DNA of 64,000 nt from Cycas panzhihuaensis (taxonomy: Eukaryota > Cycadophyta): contig CM041465.1 of the NCBI GenBank assembly GCA_023213395.1, positions 11,656,001-11,720,000 on the forward strand. Direction: 5' to 3'. The notes under the pieces are model-generated. The model searched no databases, had not been told where the DNA came from, and saw only the letters and a program-made list of their open reading frames with translations. The translations under genes and the position numbers were made by a program. How positions within the stretch are numbered: the stretch's first letter is position 1; each line of letters starts with the position of its first letter. Shown here one piece after another: positions 11,312-21,460 of the stretch.

Positions 11312-11779
11312 GATTGCATCCCCCCTTTTAGGGCCCTCCTCATCTCTTACTTCTTATTTTGGGCCCTTGTACTAGACCTCTGTCCTTAAGGATACATTAT
11401 GTCCCCTGATTAATTTGGAGCATTGCCTCTCTTTCTTGAACCACCTTCGATGATGGTCTTCCTGACCTCTTCTTACTACCAAAGTCAGGACCTCTAACGA
11501 GATCTAATCTGCTTCTTAAGTCCCTAAATCTCAGACCTTCTAGGCCTTCTCTATCTTCCTCTCTAAAGTGAGGCCTTCTTCCCTTTGAAGGGGTTCCTTA
11601 TCATTTCCATGTTGGATATTTGCAACTTGAAGTTGTATGGCACTTAGGCGGGCCCTTAATTTGGCCTACCCCTCTTCGAATAAGGAGTCTTCCTCATCTA
11701 AGTTAATCCCATACCCTGTCTCTCTTAAGATGGGACCTTACCCATCCTTTGGAAGATTTGGCACTTATTCCACAGTATT

Positions 11780-12654
11780 TTATGGATCTTCTAACCTTAT
11801 TGGTTCTTTAGGGCCTACTTTAGGATCCTCATGTACCTCATCTTCCTTTACCTCCTCAATAAGTGAACTTGAGTAGCTTGGCTTTGGGTCTCCAGGGTAA
11901 CTATGAAGAAGATGCCCCAAGCATTTACATTTAAGGCACCTCACATTTTCAAGCTCATACACTAGACTTTGCTCTTTATTCCATCTACACCCATCAATTG
12001 TCACATGCTCAGGGAGAGGTTTGTCAGTTCTGGCTAGGACACAAAAACTGGTGTTTACCAATTTTCTCCTATTCTTTATTACAAAATCAACTGCCAAAAG
12101 GGGCCCTATAACCTTCACAACCCCTTTAATGACATCTAAATCCTAGGCATGAAGAGGAAGGCCTAGGATCTCAACCCATAAATGGATTTGTTTTATAGTC
12201 CCCTCAATCAGATTAAAGTTTAGATGCCATTTCTCGATTAAAACCATCTTCCTCTCCATAATCTAGGGTGACTTTAAGAGGATATTTACCATATCATCTT
12301 GACAAGAGAACTTAAATAGAACACACCCCTTGGGGAGTGCAATAACCTCATCTTAGCCCTTCAGCTTCCAATGCTCACTGACCCATTTTCTAATGAGATC
12401 CACCCCAGGCCTAAGGCCTGAGAAATGCCCAACAAGGCTATTGCCCTAATATTTCTTTAACTTATTTGATAACCTCTTGGGTATAGGGATTATGATCTTA
12501 TCATTATCAACAATGAGGTTTATATCAAATGTTTCTGCTTCATCATTGCTTAAAGCATCTATGTATGACTTCCTGTTACAAGGAGAGTGGGTATGGTTTA
12601 AATTTAGAGACTATTCTGTATGAAAATGAAGGGGGTCCTTTATAGTTTCCTCCA
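11780..12654 (-). pseudogene. LINE ORF1 (DUF4283 plus zinc knuckle)
   Basis: The - strand frame starts with MEETIKDPLHFH at 12654. It continues through a DUF4283-type block (LPKGCVLFKFSCQDDMVNIL; SPWIMERKMVLIEKW; IHLWVEILGLPLH) to a zinc knuckle, CLKCKCLGHLLHSYP, in which the last expected Cys is Tyr (C-x2-C-x4-H-x4-Y). ORF1 proteins of this type bind the LINE RNA. Several in-frame TAG/TAA codons interrupt the N-terminal part, and only the C-terminal 112 codons (11780-12118) are open. Loss of the last zinc ligand would by itself damage nucleic-acid binding. Confidence 0.75.
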
Positions 12655-13235
12655 TGATAAAAATAAAGTCACAATATAGTTATTTAAACTAGTAGTTCTT
12701 ACTAGTTTTAAGTAGGTGCCCAATGGAAACTGGGCTAGACCCTTCTCAGTGGGATTCTATTTTTGTCTTTCATCTTGTGGTCCTTTCCTTTTGTACTGCT
12801 AAGTCTGTGAGGAAGAAGCCTCATCCCTCTTCCTCTCCAAGCTTGGTCAGTTTCTGCCACTTGTAGATATGGACTCGATCGTCTCCCAAATGGAAGTCCC
12901 CACCTTGCTTGGCTCTTCTCTAGAACCCTAGAGACTTCAGAGGTGAAAGGCCAATGCCCGCATGACTATCTGAAGCCAAACTCAATTTCTAAGATCTCCC
13001 AGATCAAAGAGAGTAACTGTAAGAGTCGTCATGCTTCCACCGACCTGTGTGCCTCTAAGCATCTCCTTAAAATGTCTACAACCTGTGTCGTTGATCATTG
13101 GGGGCCATTCCCAATCTGAGTGGTATCAAACATGAATGCTATTTGGGTGACTTAGTACCCATCCTACTCTAAGAGCCTCTGGACCCATCTCTAGAGACGA
13201 CCCTAGCCACTGCCGCCTTCACGCTACAGGAAACC
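12655..13235 (-). promoter_or_regulatory. LINE 5' UTR
   Basis: About 580 bp upstream of the ORF1 start, noticeably richer in G+C than its surroundings and with several CpG remnants. Internal promoters of plant LINEs lie in this region. The switch to AT-rich sequence just beyond 13235 (after 'cgctacagg' on the + strand) suggests the 5' end of the insertion. Confidence 0.5.
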
Positions 13236-14178
13236 TTAGATACAAAGTTTGAATATTCATTGTTTTGTCTTCATTATTCCACATTTAGACCAAGCCACAT
13301 GAGCTTATCTCATAATTCATAAATTACATGAAATATTTCATGGTTTTTATAATTTGGAAACTTTACATAGTCTAAAGAAACAAGCATTGTATTTTCTAGT
13401 TTCAGATATATATGAATTAGATATGATTCATGTATATGTACCATAAATTCCAAGAGTAACTTAAGCAAACTTGTAAATTAGATCAATAAGAAATGGATCA
13501 TATTTATTTTTGCATAGAAACTCAAATAAGCGTAGCCTAAGTCTCTCATAAATAATTCAAATATAGTTATGGAAGTCAAATTAATTTTATATCTACACAT
13601 ATAGTGTGCTACTTTTATCATGCTTAAAACAAACTCAAAGGACATTAATTTTAATCATTATATCATCATGATACTTTTATATGCTACAAACAACCTTGAT
13701 AATTATAAATAATTTTGTCCCATCCACCAATGCATATTGTGGTTTTTCCCATTTTTTAATACTCGATATAGAAATTTCAAATTTATTTATTGTGTATCCC
13801 TTTAATAATATGTCATAGTCAAGAGGCAATTTATCCAAACATGCTTATGCGCTAACTTTATATAAAGAACAACCCTTAATATATTCTCTATAAGTTTAAA
13901 AGCTAATATAAGAAGACACTACCCAATGGCATCCATACAAATCCACATTCTAATGCCCTATTTCCATATAAAAAGTAACTAATTTTATAATATAATTAGT
14001 ATAAAAATATAATTTAAAAACACTTATAAAACCTCATATTAGAGAGGGGGTATGTATGAGAGAAACTATGTACAAATCATACAAAAATATTGCACAACAT
14101 ATAAATAGGTGGAAAACCCCTAAAGGGGAAGAAAAATGACCTTAAAAATAAGTGTTTACATATATATATATATATATA
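13236..14178. other. unassigned AT-rich sequence with (TA)n
   Basis: About 940 bp with no coding in any frame. It ends with a (TA) run of about 19 bp at 14161-14179. It separates the LINE from the LTR of the - strand Copia E4 and may be unique sequence or an old, unrecognisable repeat. Confidence 0.35.
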
Positions 14179-14413
14179 TGTCAAAATGCATAATACAAAT
14201 CTATATAGGATCTCATTTCCTCTCTCTTATCTCTATCTTCCCTAGAGGAATACATGAAGTAGCTCACATATTTTTAATGGGAACGGTAATACAAAGTTTA
14301 TTGTAATAGACAACAATCCATGCACCGAACTTTTAATATAATAACTAAATACACACATTAGCTTTTTAAGATAATAATAAATATACATTAATATATAGAA
14401 ATTAATTCTAACA
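14179..14413 (-). repeat. probable 3' LTR of - strand Copia element E4
   Basis: Read on the - strand, the sequence after the E4 RNase H end shows GAGGAA (short purine tract) and then TGTTAGAATTAA at 14413, the typical Copia LTR start. An end at CATTTTGACA (14179) gives an LTR of 235 bp with a partial TGT/ACA inverted repeat. No second copy is present to confirm the boundaries, so the lower boundary is uncertain. Confidence 0.5.
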
Positions 14414-14679
14414 TTCCTCTTTAATGCTATCTTCAATACAAAGAGAAGGAGAAGAAGAATGATGAAGACTTTATCAACTTTTAATAATTTATATAACTTG
14501 ACAAACTCGACTTTAGTTAGGGGCTTCGTCAATATAGCTACAATCTATAAATTTGTGGGACAGTAAGAAATATTAATAGTATTATCATTAATAAGATTGT
14601 AAATAAAGTATTGATGTAATTCAATATATTTAGTTCTAGAATGAGCTATAAGATTGGTTTCAATTAAAATAGTACCTTA
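14414..14679 (-). pseudogene. Copia E4 RNase H C-terminal part (split by E5)
   Basis: On the - strand the translation reads GTILIETNLIAHSRTKYIEL, then a strand ending in ILTKPLTKVEFVKLYKLL. These are the 'SRTKHIE' and 'TKPL...F' terminal blocks of Copia RNase H. The rest of this domain continues at 19316, beyond inserted element E5: 'QIKVDN' lies immediately on one side and 'GTILIE' on the other, so E5 landed inside the codons of the D-N-x-x-A block. The domain has at least one stop. Confidence 0.85.
14675..14679. repeat. target-site duplication of E5 (left copy)
   Basis: CCTTA precedes the 5' LTR of E5 and is repeated at 19311-19315 directly after its 3' LTR. This is the 5-bp duplication expected of Copia integrase. 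Confidence 0.9.
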
Positions 14680-14896
14680 TGTTGAGATATAATGTTTTAT
14701 CTAGGAAAGAAAGGGGGCCATGTTAAGCCCACCCTTAAATGTACTTATAAGATCGTGCCACTTGGCAGTATTCAAGTGATCGGTTACATTAGAAGTTGTA
14801 ACCATCACATCATTGTTGTATACTTAAGAAGATTGAATCTCAATAGAAATCAAGTACTCTCTCTTTTCTGTTTAAGTTTTGCTCTGATTTTCTACA
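14680..14896 (+). repeat. 5' LTR of E5
   Basis: TGTTGAGATATAATG to GATTTTCTACA, 217 bp. The LTR carries the element's promoter; no unambiguous TATA box stands out. It matches the 3' LTR (19094-19310) except for five substitutions: four transitions and one T/A near its end. Confidence 0.95.
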
Positions 14897-14908
14897 TGGT
14901 ATCAGAGC
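14897..14908 (+). other. primer-binding site of E5
   Basis: TGGTATCAGAGC directly follows the LTR. It is complementary to the 3' end of plant initiator-Met tRNA, the usual first-strand primer of Copia elements. Confidence 0.95.
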
Positions 14909-15620
14909 AGGCCAGTTTAATTTGATTCATTTTCTGGTGAATTTCTTCTGTCAACACAACCCAGTCAAGAGTACAAGAAGGAGACAAGGTAGTAGGCTGT
15001 TTCTGCAGGTTAAAGATCATTATTTTTTATAGTGTATGGAACCATACGGATCTGTACGGACGTGTACAGACGGAAAAATTTTGAAGTGCTCAGATTGAAG
15101 TGAAATTTGGTGGGGAGATAGATCAGAGGACGTTGAAGATATTTCTCTTCTAGAGTGAGTTCATCTGAGGTCATTTTGCGGGCCAAATAGCCCTCGAACC
15201 AGTCCATGCTGGATTGAGGAGTTTTTCTCAAAAAACTCATTGATCTGCTCTCAATATCAGGTAATTTCTGTCCTAAATTTTTCTTAGTGATAGTACATAA
15301 AGATTTCAGGCAGATTCGAAGAGATTCTTTTAGATTTTTCATAGATTTTTTCTTCGAATGTGATTTTTACCCTAGCCACCGATTTTCACTCTGAGTCAGA
15401 TTTCTCTCTTCTGAGAATTTTTTTTGGAAAACTGTCTTCAGTTTTGGAATGGCAACTGAAAGTGCTTCGATTTGAGGTACATTTATTTTTTGGCCGTACA
15501 CCTAGGGTTCTGCAGATTTTGTATACCGCATTTTAATGCACGGACTTCTAAATCTGTTCCTTAACCTGGAAAATAATATCTTCCTCTGTCATCTCTCTAC
15601 TTGAACCAAAAAAATTAACT
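14909..15620 (+). other. untranslated leader of E5
   Basis: About 710 bp between the primer site and gag without a coherent + strand reading frame. The - strand open stretch at 15010-15342 has no resemblance to a known protein, and I treat it as chance. Confidence 0.6.
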
Positions 15621-15955
15621 GGTTCAAATTATCATGTATGGAAAATTAAAATAGAAATAATTTTGAGGGTGAAAAATGCCTGGGAAATTGCTAAAGGGAC
15701 AGAAAAATGTCCTTCTGTTGGTGATGATAAGCTAGGAAATTAGATTGAAAGAAATAATATGGCTAGTCTCACAGAATCTTTGACATATGCTGCTACTGCG
15801 GACAAAGTGGACACTATCCATATCAGTGCCCACAAAGACGAAGTGAAATTCAGAAAGGAAAATGACCTATTGGAGGATACAACAAAGAAAAGGATGAAGA
15901 AGAAGAGACAGCCTTCATCACAAAGACCGGTTCTTTGGAATGAAAGACAAAGACA
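15621..15955 (+). pseudogene. truncated Copia gag with zinc knuckle (E5)
   Basis: The N-terminal block NYHVWKIKIEIILRVKNAWE (near 15625-15690) is followed within about 100 bp by the knuckle C-C-Y-C-G-Q-S-G-H-Y-P-Y-Q-C (C-x2-C-x4-H-x4-C, near 15790-15830). In intact relatives these blocks are several hundred residues apart, so the central capsid-forming part of gag has been lost. A TAG stop after GDDKLGN and a frame change separate the two parts. The knuckle is in frame with the protease that follows. Without a capsid, this copy could only have moved with Gag supplied in trans, unless the deletion came after insertion. Confidence 0.75.
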
Positions 15956-16275
15956 TATGGTACATAGATTCAGGAGCCTCCAAACATATGACAAGTTGGG
16001 AAGAATGGTTCCAAACCATGAATCCATACAATATGGACAAGTCAGTAGAGCTGGGTGACAAGTATTCCCTTAATATAAAAGGGATTGGAATCATTTCAGT
16101 AAACCTGGATGGAAATGAAAAAATATTTGGAAATGTTTTATTTGTACCAGATCTAAAAATGAATCTCCTCTCTGCCTCTCAACTGAGCAAAAAGGGTTTG
16201 AGAACCATTTTTGATGAAGAAGGGAATTGCCACATTTTAGATATGAAAAAAGATAGAAAAATTATTGGAAAATGA
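15940..16275 (+). pseudogene. Copia aspartic protease (E5)
   Basis: The frame at 15940-16275 contains WYIDSGASKHMT with the catalytic D-S-G-A, followed by VLFVPDLKMNLLSASQLSKK, the usual second half of Copia retropepsins. It processes the polyprotein inside the particle. The active site is intact here. It ends with TGA directly before the integrase, where the usual polyprotein reads through, so one substitution has split the reading frame. Gag knuckle and protease are fused in one frame as is normal for Copia. Confidence 0.85.
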
Positions 16276-17253
16276 GTCAGATGTAATGATCTTTACAAAC
16301 TCCTGTTAGATCTTGTACTTCCTTACTTGGAAGAAAAAACTTGTACTGCTTCTAAATCTAATAATAAAGCATGGCATTTAAGGTATGGGCATCTTTCAAT
16401 TGATACACTTAAACAAATGAAAAAGTCAGGAATGGTAAATGGTCTACCTAATATTTCATTAGATACATCTATTTGTAAAGGTTGTCAACTTGGGAAACAG
16501 CACAGACTTCCTTTTAAAGAAAGTACTTGGAAAGCTCAGTCTAAATTAGAATTGATACACACAGATATCTGTGGTCCCATTACACCTCTGATAATTAATG
16601 GATGCAGATACTTCTTAACTTTCATTGATGACTTCACTCAGAAAGTTTGGGTATATTTCTTACATAATAAGTCAGAAGTTTTTGAAACATTTAAAGAATT
16701 TGAAGCAGAAGCAGAATTAGAATCAGGAACGAAGATCAAATGCATCAGATCAGATGGAGGAGGGGAATATATGTCAAAAGAGTTTTTAAATTACTGCAAA
16801 GACCAAGAGATTCGTAGACAGGTTACAACTCCTTATACCCCTCAGTCAAATGGAGTAGCTGAAAGAAAGAATAGAACTCTGATGGAAATGGCTTGAAGCA
16901 TGATGTATGGAACAAAAATATCTAAGACATATCATGTAGCGATTAGACAAAGATGCTATCTAATAAATAGAAGTCCAACAAAAGCATTGAAGAACTTCAC
17001 TCTAGAAGAAGCTTGGACAGGACAAAAACCTTATGTAAGTTTTCTCAAAGTGTTTGGCAGTCAAGCATTTGTGCATATTCCTGACAAAAGAAGGTCCAAA
17101 TTAGATGCAAAAAGCATAGAATGTGTCTTAATAGGATACAGTAAAAATTCAAAGGCATATAAATGCATAAATCCAAAAACAAATAAAATTTATATAAGTA
17201 GAGATGTCATTTTTAACGAAGAAAACTCAGTTGAATCTTCACAATTAGAGTAA
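16276..17253 (+). pseudogene. Copia integrase (E5)
   Basis: The zinc-binding N-terminus is WHLRYGHLS...CKGCQLGK (H-x-H and C-x2-C present). The catalytic core has HTDICGP (first Asp), IRSDGGGEYMS (second Asp) and PQSNGVAERKN (Glu), so the D-D-E triad is complete. An in-frame TGA at 16894-16896, where relatives have Arg (CGA to TGA, a deamination-type change), interrupts the protein after LMEMA. The frame resumes at once with the usual 'Y..T.....' block and the VFGSQAFVHIP and VLIGYSKNSKAYKC C-terminal blocks. It would insert the cDNA and make the 5-bp CCTTA duplication. Confidence 0.9.
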
Positions 17254-18240
17254 TAGAAAATGAAAGAGAATAGGAAACTGCTGGACACAAAGAAATGCAA
17301 GAAGATGAGCCAGAAAATAAGTCAGAAGTTACTTTAGAAGATCAAGAAACTGAAGAAGAAAATGATTCAGAAATCACTTCAGAAGAAGGACAAGTTGATC
17401 CATCGTCAATCAGTCAAGTATCAGGAGACACCATCGAAAAAGAAGATCCACAGAAACAGAAAAAGTTGCCAAAATGGTATATCAAAACAGTTGAAGAAGG
17501 AAATGTAATAGAACAGAAAACCTAGGGATAAAGGTCAAGAGCCCTTCTAAGTAAAGTTGAACCACAAAATTTTCAAGAAGCAAAAGATCATCAAGAATGG
17601 AGAGAAGCAATGGACAATGAAATAAATTCAATCAAGAAAAATCAAACATGGGAATTAGTAGAACTACCTGCTAATAAATCCATCAGAACGCAAATGGGTT
17701 TACAAAACAAAGAAAGGAGTAGATGGCAAAATTAAAAAACACAAGGCAAGGTTAGTTGTAAAAGGGTACACTCAAACAATAGGCGTAGATTTTGATGAGA
17801 CTTTTTCTCTAGTAGCAAATATGAACACAGTAAGGATAGTAATAGCCTTGGCTGCTGCACAAGGTTGGAAAATCTCTCAGCTAGATGTAAAGAGTGCCTT
17901 CTTAAATGGTGAGCTAGAAGAAGAAGTCTATATGCAACAACCAGAAGGATATGCTGAATAGGGACAGGAGAATCTGGTCTGCAAATTAAAAAAGGCTTTA
18001 TATGGTCTAAAACAAGCACCACGTACCTGGTATACAAAATTAGATCACTTTCTTGAAGAAAATAAGTTCATTGAGTGCAACTCCGACTCCAGTCTCTACA
18101 TAAGAAAAATGAACAACAAGATAATAATAATTGTTGTCTATGTAGATGATATGCTTCTTACTGGGAATGATGTAGAAGGAATTAAGTGGATCAAAGGTCA
18201 ACTTTAGCAGAAATTTGAAATCACAGACTTGGGTTCACTA
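17254..18240 (+). pseudogene. Copia linker and reverse transcriptase (E5)
   Basis: An acidic linker (17295-17525, many Glu and Ser) leads into RT: MDNEINSIKKNQTWELVELP (near 17610), KARLVVKGYTQ (near 17745), QLDVKSAFLNGELEEEVYM (near 17880), LKKALYGLKQAPRTWY (near 17990) and the active site VVYVDDMLLTGND (near 18135-18170). Stop codons where Gln or Trp is expected (for example TAG in 'YAE*GQE' near 17960 and TAG near 18207) and a frameshift near 17685 disrupt it. Confidence 0.9.
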
Positions 18241-19080
18241 AATTATTACTTGGGACTAGAGATATGTCAACATCAAAACTACATAACCTTATCCCAAAGT
18301 AACTACATAAAAAATTTGCTTGTTCGATTTCAGATGGAGAATTGCAATCCATGCACAACACCCATGGAAACAAATTGTGACCTAACAGTAGATAGTATGG
18401 AAAATGATGCCGATGTTACTGCATGCATACAAATGATTGAAGTCCGATTTATTCGACACCACCAGTTCGATATATCCTACCCAGTAGGACTAATATCCAG
18501 ATATATGCAGAATCCAAAATTGAGACACTGGCAAGCCGCAAAAAGAATTTTGAGATATCTCAAAGGAATAACAGATCTCAAGTTAGTATACTTAAAAGGG
18601 TATCTAATCAAAATATCAAGGTACTGCGATTCTGACTGGGCTGGTGACAAAGAACAAAGGAAATCAACAAGTGGATATTATTTTTTCTTAGGAGCTTCAG
18701 CAATCTCATGGTGCAGTAAGAAATAAGCTACAGTAGCTCTCTCCTCTACAGAAGCAGAATATAAAGCAGCCACATTAGCAACCTGTGAAGCTGTCTAGTT
18801 AAGACAAGTTTTACTTGACTTGAATCAACATTAGAAAGGAGCAACTTCTCTAAAATGTGACAACCAAAGTGCCATCAAGCTGACCAAAAATCCAATTCTG
18901 CATGCAAGAACAAAACATATTGAAGTTCATTATCATTTTATAAGAGAAAAAGTGCTGAATAAAGAGATAGACTTGGAATATTGTCCCACATCTGAGCAAG
19001 TTGCAGATCTCCTGACAAAGCCTCTTGGGAGAGAAAGGCTCAAATATTTGAGAGACAAGATAGGACTATTAGAGATAAAA
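18229..19080 (+). pseudogene. Copia RNase H (E5)
   Basis: LNYYLGLEI joins RT to RNase H. LKGITDLKL, YCDSDWAGDKEQRKSTSGYY (catalytic Asp, near 18625), SSTEAEYKAA (catalytic Glu, near 18745), then KCDNQSAIKL (Asp, near 18855) and HARTKHIEVHYHFIREKV follow. The frame is interrupted by TAA after WCSKK (usual Gln: CAA to TAA) and by two later TAG codons. It removes template RNA during cDNA synthesis. Catalytic residues remain visible. Confidence 0.9.
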
Positions 19081-19083
19081 CAT

Positions 19084-19093
19084 TAAGAGGGGG
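19084..19093 (+). other. polypurine tract of E5
   Basis: TAAGAGGGGG lies directly before the 3' LTR start TGTTGAG. It primes plus-strand DNA. Confidence 0.9.
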
Positions 19094-19310
19094 TGTTGAG
19101 ATATAATGTTTTATCTAGGAAAGAAAGAGGGCCATGTTAAGCCCACCCTTAAATGCACTCATAAGATCGTGCCACTTGGCAGTATTCAAGTGATTGGTTA
19201 CATTAGAAGTTGTAACCATCACATCATTGTTGTATACTTAAGAAGATTGAATCTCAATAGAAATCAAGTACTCTCTCTTTTCTGTTTAAGTTATGCTCTG
19301 ATTTTCTACA
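19094..19310 (+). repeat. 3' LTR of E5
   Basis: A 217-bp copy of 14680-14896 with five substitutions, ending TTTTCTACA directly before the CCTTA duplication. Confidence 0.95.
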
Positions 19311-19315
19311 CCTTA
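19311..19315. repeat. target-site duplication of E5 (right copy)
   Basis: CCTTA, identical to 14675-14679. Confidence 0.9.
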
Positions 19316-21460
19316 ATTATCTACTTTTATTTGAATGGAAGAAGTAGAAAATAAATCAAGTTCATTTAATAATGATTTAATGGATAAAGATTCTTTGTGA
19401 GCTTCTACTAATGCACAATATTCAACTTCAATTATATATAATGCAAGAGATTGTATCTTTTTACTTGACCATGTAATAGGTCAAAAATTAAAAAAGAAAA
19501 TATACCCAGATGTTGGCTTACGATCATTAGAATCACCCACTCAATTCGAATTAGTATAACCTATTAACTTAATATTAGAGTTTTAATAATTATAAGTTAA
19601 ACCATAGTGAACTATACCTTAAAGATATTGTAAGATATATTTTACTACTTTTCAGTGTGATTTATGTGATTTTTACATGTACTTAGAACATAAAGCAATA
19701 TCATAGGAAATATCTAGATGGGTATAGATTAGATATATAAGACTCCTAATTAGTTTATGATATAATCTTGGATCACAAAGAGGCATTTGACAATCAATTG
19801 ATAGTTTGATACCTAATTGCAAAGGAGTGGGAGTTGGTTTAGAATTCTTCACATTAAATCTTTTAATTAAGTTAAGTACATATTTAAGTTAAGATATAAA
19901 AATTAAAGAATCAAATTGATAGATTTATAAACTTAGAAAGTAATAAAGAAGGCCTAAGTCAATCATTTTAAATTTATCCATAAGGATAAATCTCAATTGA
20001 AATATGTCAAATAGTAAGGACCTAATGATGATGATATTATCGACATATAAAATTAGAATAGTAATATTATTATTTTCTTATTTGAAGTAAAATGTTAGAA
20101 TTATTTATATGTTTCGTATAGCTATTTTGAATAAGATAGTTTTCTATCTTGATATATCAAACTCGAGGGGTTTATTTAAGTCCATATAAAGTTTTTTCAA
20201 GTTTACAAATGAGATTATAATTCATTACAAAATTAGGGGTTTGGGATATGTAAATTTCTTCATTAAGATCACCATTAAGAAAAACACTTGTTACATCTAT
20301 TTGATAAATTTGCCAACTAAACTTGGCTAGAAGAGTAATAGTAATCTTAATAGTATTCATTTTTATAACTAGGGTAATGGTTTCAATATAATCAATACCA
20401 TCTACTTGTGAGAAGCTTTTGCTACCAAGCATGCTTTATATTTTTTAATGGCTCCTTTAAAATTGTATTTTATATGATATACCCATTTATAATCTACTAT
20501 TTTTTTTCTTAAAGGAAGAGGTACTAAGTTCCAAGTAGAGTTTTTAGAAGATCCTCATATTCAACTTGTATGACTTGTTGCCATATTAGATTATTATGAA
20601 CATCCTAAAAGGTTTTAGGATTATTGCTAGCCATTACCTTAGCCATCAAGGTAAAGTTGGCTTATAGTTTATGGGATCTAGTTTTTTTGGTATCCAACAG
20701 ATTACTAGCATCAACACCAACAACTAAAAGGATTTTTTTGAACCAACTTAGGTTGTTTACTTTTAGTAGGTTAATTTAAAGAAGTTGATAGATCGGATTC
20801 ACCTATTTCAATTAAAGTACAACTTTAGACTTATATTGCTAGACTTTCAATGACTTCATTTTCAACTTGCTTTTTTGAAGAACTAGTTGGAATAGTGTCA
20901 GTTAAAATATTCTCAATAGGAAGATGAATTTTATTAGAATTAGAGTTTAATAAATATCCTTCTTCATTAAATTTAATATCACGTCTAATTGAAAAGGTAT
21001 GCATAATAGAATCTAACAATTGGTAAGCTTTACTTTCATTGTTGTAGCCAAGAAGATAAACCTTAAACTTTTTAAATCAAGCTTTTGATGTTTTTCTTTA
21101 GGAACATGTACCCAAGCAATGCTTCTAAAGACTTTCATGTGTTTTACTGAGGGTTTATGACCAAACCATTTTTGTTTTAACATGATATTGTTTAAAACTT
21201 AGTTAGTAATTTATTCAATAAATAATTGAAGCAAGTTATAGCTTCAACCCATAATTTTATATTTAGATTTTTGGCATGTAACATGCATCTAATCATTTGT
21301 ACTAGTGTACAAATTTTATATTTAACAATATTATTTTGTTGAGAGTATAAGTAACTAAATGTTAAAATTGAATTATATTCTTTTTACAAAAAGATGTAAA
21401 TTTGTTACTTAAATACTCTTTAGCATTATCTGATCCAAAAATTTTATTTGAGTAGTATGC
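19316..21460 (-). pseudogene. Copia pol of E4: integrase C-terminus, RT, RNase H N-terminus
   Basis: On the - strand from 21460 down: integrase core GSDNAKEYLSN (near 21430), TPQQN-like remnant, the C-terminal region and linker (20831-21019), RT with QIYQIDVTSVFLNGDLNEE and KLEKTLYGLK (20172-20432), the active site ILYVDNIIII (near 20045; YVDD changed to YVDN) and RNase H with IIEVEYCALVEAHKE (near 19420), ending at QIKVDN next to E5. Gag, PR and the first half of IN are missing beyond about 21460, where an unrelated sequence begins. E4 is older than E5, because E5 is inserted in it and E4 is more degraded. Confidence 0.8.

Larger units (their letters stand above)
6966..13235 (-). mobile_element. 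near full-length L1-type LINE
   Basis: A - strand non-LTR retrotransposon of about 6.3 kb. From 5' (13235) to 3' (6966): GC-richer 5' UTR, ORF1 (DUF4283-like with zinc knuckle), ORF2 with endonuclease, RT, zf-RVT domain and a plant-type RNase H, a short 3' UTR and an AT-rich terminus with (TA)n. This order is that of plant L1-clade LINEs, which reverse transcribe at a nicked target site in the nucleus. Both ORFs carry frameshifts and stops. I could not identify target-site duplications at the two ends, so the end coordinates are approximate. Confidence 0.85.
14680..19310 (+). mobile_element. complete Copia element E5, gag-deleted
   Basis: A 4631-bp + strand element: 217-bp LTRs, initiator-Met tRNA primer site, leader, a shortened gag, PR, IN, RT, RNase H, and polypurine tract AAGAGGGGG before the 3' LTR. 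It is flanked by CCTTA on both sides and lies in the RNase H of E4. By eye the two LTRs differ at 5 of 217 positions. It is shorter than the roughly 5 kb usual for related Copia elements because most of gag is missing. An in-frame TGA in integrase, a TAG near 17960, several other stops and small indels make it non-functional. Confidence 0.95.

Noticed and set aside
11637-11876. + strand 79-codon frame
   Set aside because: It is antisense to LINE ORF1; the - strand has the DUF4283/zinc-knuckle signature.
14897-14908. tRNA-like motifs TGGTATCAGAGC here and at 23161, 38024 and 55922
   Set aside because: They are 12-13 nt primer-binding sites after LTRs. No cloverleaf-sized tRNA gene is present.
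15740-16027. - strand 95-codon hydrophobic frame
   Set aside because: It is antisense to the E5 zinc knuckle and protease, which are clearly encoded on the + strand.
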